From: Metellina segmentata | Taxonomy: Eukaryota > Arthropoda > Arachnida > Araneae > Tetragnathidae | Length of the DNA stretch: 64,000 bases | Reading direction: 5' to 3' | Assembly: GCA_947359465.1 (NCBI GenBank) | Contig: OX375872.1 | Span: 6,763,741 to 6,827,740 of the forward strand | Shown here: positions 57,446 through 64,000 of the stretch, in pieces | Numbering within the stretch: position 1 is the stretch's first letter | How the letters are laid out: every line of letters starts with the position of its first letter | Notes under the pieces: model-generated | What the model saw: only the letters and a program-made list of their open reading frames with translations | What the model was told of the DNA's origin: nothing | Databases searched by the model: none | Translations under genes and position numbers: made by a program

Positions 57446-57630
57446 TTCTCCCACCTTGAGTTTCTCGTAGGAATATGAAACTCAAAGTCACAAGTTCATT
57501 CTTTTAGGTCTCTTGAGGAGTCTCCCGAAACGAGAATCACGATCGTCACATTGGGCACGGTGTTGATAGTGCGTTGCATCTGGCGAATCCTTTTCGCGAA
57601 CCTCTAAAGGGTACAGTCACTGTACAGGTC

Positions 57631-59323
57631 TCAAGAGAGAGATCCAGACCTGGTCTTGACTTCAGCAACTCTCACTTTACCATCTTTTCCAGGATAAAGA
57701 TGAAGTACCTTTGCTAATGGCCAATTCACTCTTTTGATATTAGTATCTCCAATGAGCACGATGTCTCCTTCTTTAATATTTAATTCCTTTTGAGTTTTAA
57801 AGGATTCTCTAAGTTGGCCGAGGTATTCATTCCTAAATCGGGTGCGTAAATTTTGACGCAGTCGTTGCTTGTAATTGAATCTTTTGTTTAATTTACTTCC
57901 ATCGATATTGTCCAGGTCAGGAACGCCCACTTCCGCGATCTCTTGAATAAACATTGCAGGTGTCAAAGCTATGAGGTCCTCTACGTCCTCAGAAAGATAA
58001 GTCAGTGGTCTGGAGTTGATTATAGCTTCAGCGTCGCAAATTATGGAATATAATTCTTCATAACAAGAGGGCATTGCCAAGAATTTTCCTTAATATTTGC
58101 TTGAGCAATCCAATTAATCTTTCCCAGAATACACCCCACCAAGGAGCAGAAGGAGGATTGAACTTCAATTTAATACCTTTTATGGAAGCAAATTTCTGAA
58201 TTTCTTCCCATTGAATATTTTTCAATTCATTATACAGTCCGACAAAATTCGTTCCGTTATCAGAATAAATCGTGGATGGTCGTCCACTTATAATAAAAAA
58301 ATCTTCGCAAAGCCAAGGTGAAACATTCAGTCGATAATGAAGTTATTAACTCGATGTGGACAGCGCGGTACACCGCACAAGTAAATAATACTGCCCAACA
58401 CTTTTTGTTTTTTAAGTAAAGTGGACCACACAAGTCAATTCCGGTTATTTCGAAAGTCAAAGCTTCTCGAATCCTGTCCTCGGGTAGGGGTGCACTTGAT
58501 ATTTCGATCGGCTTACAATTAAATTTTGACATTTAATGCACTTTCTTATTACTTGGCGTATCGTTTTCCTACTTTTGATAATCCAGAATTGTTCCCGTAA
58601 AGTTGACATAAAGGTTTGAATTCCTGCATGGCACAGTTCAACATGTTTCTCAAATATAAGTTTATTTACCATATGATATTTAGAAGGTAATAATAGAGGG
58701 TGACGGAAAGCTTCCTCATCTTTTCTGAGTGAGATTCTTGTTTTAACACGTAACAGTCCATCAGAGTCCACGTATGTCTGTAATTTGATATTCATGTCCT
58801 TACTGAAGCATTGTTTCTGAATATCTTTCAGAATTACCTTTTCTGCAGCACATATTTCCTCGACCTCTAATCCTCCTACAAATTTGTCACTTCTTTTGTT
58901 CTTGGTATTTCTAATAAATCGGAGTACCCAAGCCATGATTCTCACAATTTTTCTATAAGAAGGAAATTTTGAAAAATCAAATTTTTCAACAACTGTGTCA
59001 ATGGCAGAAATGACAATTTTTCGCTTTTCATCATTTACTACCTCTAAATTTGGACAAGCTTCAGAAACAGGCCATTCTTCTTTTGAGCATTTTAGCCAAT
59101 TTGGGCCTTCCCACCATCTGGATTTCACCAATGTTGTCGCATTGCACTCTCTGGATGGTAGATCAGCCGGATTCAAATATCCTGCTATATGTCTCCAATC
59201 CTTTGGATCAGTCAAACGTCGGATCTCTTGTACTCTGTTGTGAACAAACGTAGCCCAATTTTCTTCTTTCGTGATCCAGTAAAGAGCATCTACTGAGTTT
59301 GACCAGTAATAGGTCGGGACATT
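57631..59323 (-). pseudogene. BEL element B pol, downstream part (RNase H end, integrase)
   Basis: The 59215-58457 frame reads DPKDWRHIAGYLNPADLPSR, WWEGPNWLK, then integrase zinc ligands HVELCHAGIQTFM and CIKCQNL. A second frame (58532-58260) has the catalytic Asp in GIDLCGPLYLKNKK and HIELITSLSTECF. The core with the second Asp and Glu is in broken frames (58260-58090). The C-terminal domain (58080-57631) has INSRPLTYLSED, PAMFIQEIAEVGVPD and NIKEGDIVLIGDTNIKRVNW. Frameshifts near 58460, 58260 and 58085. Confidence 0.88.
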
Positions 59324-59661
59324 TTCGAGACCAGGGCTGTAGTGGAGGGTATACGCCGGCCGTATACCCTCTGCTTTTTCTTAAAAACTACATACACGCT
59401 TTATTTTTCCTAGGAAAAAAATCGCGCGAAACATGACTTGACACGCTGAGGCTGGTGAGGGGTAGGAGGAAGAGTGGGAGCATCCCACTGTGGGGGAAGA
59501 ACCTTACCGTCAGCATTTCCTGTGTTTGTGCTAATGAGTTGTCACGGGATGCGAACCAGTAAACAAAGTAGAAACATTTATTGAATGCAATAGAATTAGC
59601 ATCATTTGCGCCTTGTTCTGTCGCCATAGTGCTTTGGAGTGCCTCTTTCCTGTCTGTAGTT

Positions 59662-61836
59662 ATGGATCGTTGGTTAAAGTCTGGAAATTTTACTTAAAAA
59701 AGAAAATCAGAATCGGAAGAATTATATGAAAGCGGGAAAAAGGCAGCTTGTGAAGTAGAAACATCAGATGATTCTACATATGAATCGCATATTGATAGAG
59801 ATGATTCCCTAGATTTAAAAGCAGAAAGAACATGGCCCGAAGTATGGACTAATAGCCAGTATACGGAGTTTCAGAAAAAACATACATGGCTTATTAGTTT
59901 AAAAATGAAACTAGGCTGCAATTTCTGCTCTACTGTCAAAACTTTAGGGCCTTTTAAGGAAGAAAGAGTACGCATCTCTGAGGAATGGAGCAACTCCCTT
60001 ATTGGAGCTTCGGGAAAAGATCGCAGTAGCAAGTTATCCAATCTCCGAACTAAAATAAAAAAACACTTGCAATCTGACGGTCATAAGATAGCTAAAAAAA
60101 TATTGGAATCCAAAAAAGAAAAACAGGTGGAACATTGCATTGAAAAAACAAATTCAGTAGCTAAAGAAACGACAAAAAAAGTTTTCAGAACAGCTTATTA
60201 CTTAGCCAAGAAGAAAAGGCCTTTTTCAGATCATGAGGATCTAATCAACATGCAAGAGATGAATGGTATAAACCTTGGTTTTATTCTACATTCGCGATAT
60301 TCAGCTACGAATATAATTAATCATATAGCTAACAACATGAGGAAGAAACTAATTTCCCAAATTATTTCTTTGAACTCCAAATTTAGTGTACTTATAGATG
60401 AATCGACCACTTTAAGTAACAAAACGACTCTAGTGGTGTATTTAAAAGCATATATAGATGACGAAAATGCAGAATATATTTTCCTCGATTTATGCGAATT
60501 AGAATCGCAGGACTCTGAACACATTGAAAACGCGCTTTTAAATATTCACGGATTTACTGAGGAACATTTGAAGCAAAATTGGATTGCTATTGCCACTGAT
60601 GGTGCAAGTGTGATGACAGGAAAGCATTCTGGAGTAGTAGCTTGACTAAGGCAAAAATATCCGAAGCTCTTTACGTGGCACTGCTTTAATCACAGGTTAG
60701 AATTGTCTGTGAATGATGTCATTAAAGATGTTCATGGATTAAACCATTTTAAATTGTTCATGGATAAACTGTATTGTGTGTATAGTCGATCGCCAAAAAA
60801 TAGTCGAGCTTTAGAGAACGTTTCTCGTGAATTGGGAATTCAAAATAGGCCGAGTTCTAAGTATACGTTGGATTGCAAGCAGTTTTAAAACGATAAGAGC
60901 TGTCTGGAGGTCATACAAAGCGCTATATTACCATTTTGAAAACACGGCTGAAATAGAGAGTGAAGATTTGAATTTAAAATCAACATTTACTGGGTTGAAA
61001 AAAAACTTGGAAGTCCAGAATTCGTTTTGGATTTGGGCCTCATGTTCGATATTCTGCAAGAATTATCTATGCTTTCTACTGAACTCCAGTCTAGGAAAAC
61101 AACCCTTCCTCGAGCTGAACAACTAATAAAAAGAACAATTAGGGTCAACGAGACTTTTAAAGATATCCCTGGAGAAAAAACGCAGATAGCTCTAGAAGCT
61201 AAAGAAAGGCTTCTATTTCAAGATATCACCTTGGTACATAATTCCAAAATTATGTTAATCAAAATCAATTCATTCAAAGTATTGTCGATAGAATGAAATC
61301 CAGACTTTGTTCTGATGTAAATGAAGACAATTGTCAACTTTTGAAGGATATATCTATGCTTGATCCAGAAAATATAAATACAGGGGATATTCGCCATGGA
61401 GAAATGGAGGTCAAAAGGATCTGTCGACGGTTTGGTATAGATGAAATGTGCACGATTCAGGGTTTGAGGGACTTCAATGAAAACTCCAAGTGAAGTTATT
61501 CCAGAAAAATTAAAGCCTGTTTTAAGAACAATTGAAGTACTACCATGTTCCACGTCCGAGTGCGAGCGCGGGTTTAGTTTAATGAACAACATTGTAACAG
61601 ATTTGAGATCATCTTTATTGATTTCAAACGTCTCCAATCTAATGTTTATAAATGCAAATGGACCACCTATCGAACACTTTCAACCGGAAAAATTTGTGAA
61701 TTCTTGGTTGCCCAACCATCGTTCTTCAGTTGACAATAGATCCAGAGTATGCGCTACAAAAAGTGACACAGAGACGGATTTCTCTCGTCAAACAGTTTGG
61801 AAAATATTTCAATCAAAATTAGAGGTAGGCCTTTAA
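59662..61836 (+). pseudogene. hAT transposase, KIAA1586/ZNF862-like, lightly broken
   Basis: It starts MDRWLKSGNFT with TAA as codon 12 (59695-59697). The frame then runs on: a finger-like CNFCSTVKTLG and LRTKIKKHLQSDGHKIAKKI, KKKRPFSDHEDLINMQEMNG, the catalytic Asp in SVLIDESTTLSNKTTL, the second in IAIATDGASVMTGKHSG, and WHCFNHRLELSVND. A single TGA interrupts at 60643-60645 and a frameshift follows near 60850 (IRWIASSFKTIRAVW is in the next frame). Further shifts lie near 61240 and 61490. The dimerisation tail STSECERGFSLMNNIVTDLR is intact. The family includes the domesticated vertebrate genes KIAA1586 and ZNF862. It looks recently dead. Confidence 0.88.
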
Positions 61837-62225
61837 ATTTGTTAAAATAAGACAAAATTCCATCTTACTTTATACGTGTTTAATTATTTTTATGTTAACA
61901 TTTCCTGTATTTATTTTATAGTATAGTTAAATTTTAAAATTTGAACATCACTCAATGCTAGTTTGCATATTTTGCTTTGCTTAAATACAATTAACTCCCA
62001 ATAATTAGAAGCTTGTGAACACGTATTTCTGCTTACGTCAAAGTTTCTTCAAAGTTGCACAGTTCCTTTCCTGTAATATAAAATTAAGAAGCTTTTTTAT
62101 TCTCAATAATTTGAACTTCGATTAATTTGAACATTTTCTTCGGTCCTTCGAGTATACCCCATTGGGCCCGAAGAAGGCCCCCCCCCTCTCCGCCTATATA
62201 GATATAGCCTTCTTTACCTATATAG
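61837..62225. other. 3' region of the hAT element
   Basis: AT-rich DNA after the transposase stop, ending in a C-run and TATATAGATATA repeats. No gene. Confidence 0.5.
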
Positions 62226-62812
62226 ATATATATACTAGCCACTGCGTGGCTAGCCCGGCGTTGCCCGTGCCCATGGTGATGCCCTTTGATGATGATAATC
62301 TGGTGTAAAATTTTCCGCAGATTTCAAATCCGTTGAAGATATATTCAATTTCAAAATTATTTATTTAAAGAAAATCATATTTTTAGGTATCAATCTAAAC
62401 TGAAATTTTCCGCAGATTTCAAATCCGTTGAAATTTTTACTCTATCTTTAACGGTCTAGGATGTAGAAAAAAAAACTGTGAATATAAATCGTTTCTCGGG
62501 CAAAATCAAAGCGGAAACTTAAAAAATAATTTCCTCCGCGTTCTGTCCAAGGAACGGCCAACGTGGCAAGGTCATTTCCAGCGTTTCTTCTCTCTCTGGT
62601 AGTAACGCGTTGAAAAACCGATGGGAAATAAAACTATTAAATTCATTTAAAAATCTTCTAAATTGAATTTTAAAATTTCGCCGTGATTCAAAAATTGCAA
62701 AAAAATTCGGACTACCCGTGTACCAAATCTCATTGCTGTGCCATAGATCGTCAGGATTTTACAGCCGCGAAACAAACAAACACTTTTTTTTATAATAGTA
62801 GATAATATATAT
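62226..62812 (+). repeat. secondary dispersed repeat inside the hAT element
   Basis: It starts ACTAGCCACTGCGTGGCTAG then CCCGGCGTTGCCCG and ends ..AAACAAACAAACACTT near TAATAGTAGATAAT. This start and end style is shared by widespread arthropod non-LTR-mobilised repeats. A 27-bp direct repeat containing TTTTCCGCAGATTTCAAATC occurs near 62317 and 62404. Class not certain. Confidence 0.35.
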
Positions 62813-62855
62813 ATATATATATATATATACATACACATGTATGTGCGTGTGTGTG
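62803..62855. repeat. AT and GT microsatellites
   Basis: An AT run passes into ACATACACATGTATGTGCGT and a GT run. Confidence 0.85.
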
Positions 62856-62973
62856 TTTAAGTCTTCCCCTCCCCTAGAAAGTGTAAGTACATGGTTCGCC
62901 TCCCCCTGGAAAATTTTGCGGGTGACCATGGTATACCCTCAGCTTTTTTTACGACTACAGCACTGTTCGAGAC

Positions 62974-63940
62974 CCAAATCACCTTTAGTAGCACTAGCCA
63001 ATCTGGCTCCTATCAGACAGGCTAAAAGTTCCAATCGTGGGATGGAAATCGGCTTTAATGGAGAAACTCTGCTTCTAGCTTGTATCAATTCGCATTCTAT
63101 TCTTCTCTCACTTTCAGTTCGTAGAAATATGCAAGTCGCATAGGCCGACTTACTGGCATCGCAAAATACATGCACAGATAATGCAGAATCTAATGAAGAG
63201 TCTTTAAACAAACATCGAGGAATTTCTAATTCTTTCAAGTTATTTAATTCGCGTTTCCATTTATAAAATTTTGTAGACATCAAAATTGGTAGTTCTGCGT
63301 CCCAAGTAATTCTTGCTTTCCAACAATTTTGCAGCAAAATTTTAGGTCCTAAGGTTACAGGACACGAAAAGCCAATAGGGTCAAATATGCGGTGGACAGC
63401 AGATAATATTTTTCTTTTTGTTGTGGGTAACTTGTCTTCTTTCGGAAATTCCTTCAAGTCTAAGGCTAAAGTATCCGTCTTCAATTTCCAATTTAATCCC
63501 AAAATTGGAACGGTTTTTGTAGATTCAGAAATTTCTACTGAATAGTTGGTCAGAGTATGCTCCCACCCTCGAAGATCGAATTTTGCCGTGCTTAATATGG
63601 TGCGAGCTTCTGAGACAAAATTTTCGACTTCTGTTTCCGTGTTGACACTACAGACGCAATTGTCAACGTAGAATGATTTCAATAGCATTTGAGCTGTTGC
63701 TTGCAGCTGGGGTGGAGCATTTTTCAAATGCAATTCCAAAGTGGCTCCCATTAAGAACGGACTGGAAGTGATTCCAAAGACAACTCTCAAATGTTGATAT
63801 ATTTTAGGTTTACTTTTCTGTCCATTTTCCCGCCATAAAAACTTAAAATATCGTCTATCGTTCTCTTGAACTTCAATCTGCAAAAATGCCTTTTTGATAT
63901 CTGATATTATTCCGAACTTCCCAAAGCGAAATCTATTCAT
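62974..63940 (-). pseudogene. BEL element B pol, upstream part (RT, start of RNase H)
   Basis: The frame from 63940 reads FGIISDIKKAFLQIEVQEND with the first catalytic Asp, and VVFGITSSPFLMGATLELHL. The active box is SFYVDNCVCS, so the second Asp of YxDD is Asn; YVDN recurs in some Pao lineages as I recall, so it may not be a defect. Then HRIFDPIGFSCPVTLGPKIL and RNase H FCDASKSAYATCIFLRTE. The frame is open for over 300 codons until the hAT insertion at 62965. The part before 63940 continues outside the window. Confidence 0.88.
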
Positions 63941-64000
63941 TATTGACGGAATAAGTTCGATAATATTTGGTCCTTTCTCAAGACAATCATTAATAGAAGG

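Larger units (their letters stand above)
59332..62965 (+). mobile_element. hAT element, 3634 bp, nearly full length
   Basis: The ends are CAGGGCTGTAGTGGAGGGTA and, reverse-complemented, CAGTGCTGTAGTCGTAAAAA. A perfect 8-bp duplication TTCGAGAC lies at 59324-59331 and 62966-62973, inside the BEL B RNase H frame. It encodes a long transposase (59662-61836). It also holds a secondary repeat (62226-62812) and AT/GT microsatellites. Confidence 0.9.
57154..64000 (-). mobile_element. BEL/Pao element B, runs off the window
   Basis: The sense strand is minus. Pol is read from 63940 down to about 57640, with a 3' LTR at 57154-57445. A hAT element (59332-62965) is inserted in the RNase H region. The 5' LTR and gag lie beyond 64000. 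Confidence 0.85.

Overview
The window is AT-rich animal DNA with one small spliced host gene and a dense, nested pile of transposable elements. Pao/BEL elements, Ty3/gypsy and copia remnants, Tc1/mariner elements and many hAT elements, together with kilobase introns, fit an arthropod. A chelicerate such as a spider is possible, but that rests on general familiarity with the element families, not on a test. No bacterial operon, CRISPR array, rRNA or tRNA gene was seen.

Left part (1-7.8 kb): a three-exon minus-strand gene, read as the FMC1 homologue (mitochondrial ATP synthase F1 assembly factor), with exons at 7172-7098, 3550-3395 and 503-405. Its introns hold a mariner element (1776-3006), a decayed non-LTR retrotransposon tail and a SINE copy.

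Middle-left (7.8-26.3 kb): a Ty3/gypsy-type element at 9024-22898 with matching 256-bp LTRs and the 5-bp target duplication ATGCT. Its domain order is gag-PR-INT-RT-RNaseH, the Gmr1-like order, with integrase before reverse transcriptase. Its gag is split by an 8.1-kb insertion (9434-17512) of a DNA element I cannot place in a superfamily. That element in turn holds two hAT elements with perfect 8-bp duplications and a copia fragment. Flanking this are hAT fragments, a SINE with a 14-bp duplication, and a Tc1 transposase gene split by a 360-bp TIR element.

Right part (28.7-64 kb): a very old plus-strand Pao element appears to be spread over about 28.7-56.3 kb. It is interrupted by a block of hAT, BEL, XPG-like and gypsy remnants (29.4-43.2 kb), by a Tc1 element (43387-52483), and by a solo LTR (54839-55406). 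The Tc1 is itself split by a BEL element (43846-51556) whose integrase region is replaced by a 1.45-kb inverted copy of its own PR-RT region. A minus-strand BEL element (57154 to the window end) is split by a nearly complete hAT element (59332-62965) whose transposase resembles KIAA1586/ZNF862.

Insertion order can be read from target duplications: Pao, then Tc1, then BEL; gypsy, then the 8-kb element, then hAT and copia. Every transposon gene seen is broken. Coordinates given as duplications or TIR ends were read directly; family assignments come from recalled protein motifs; no database search was run.
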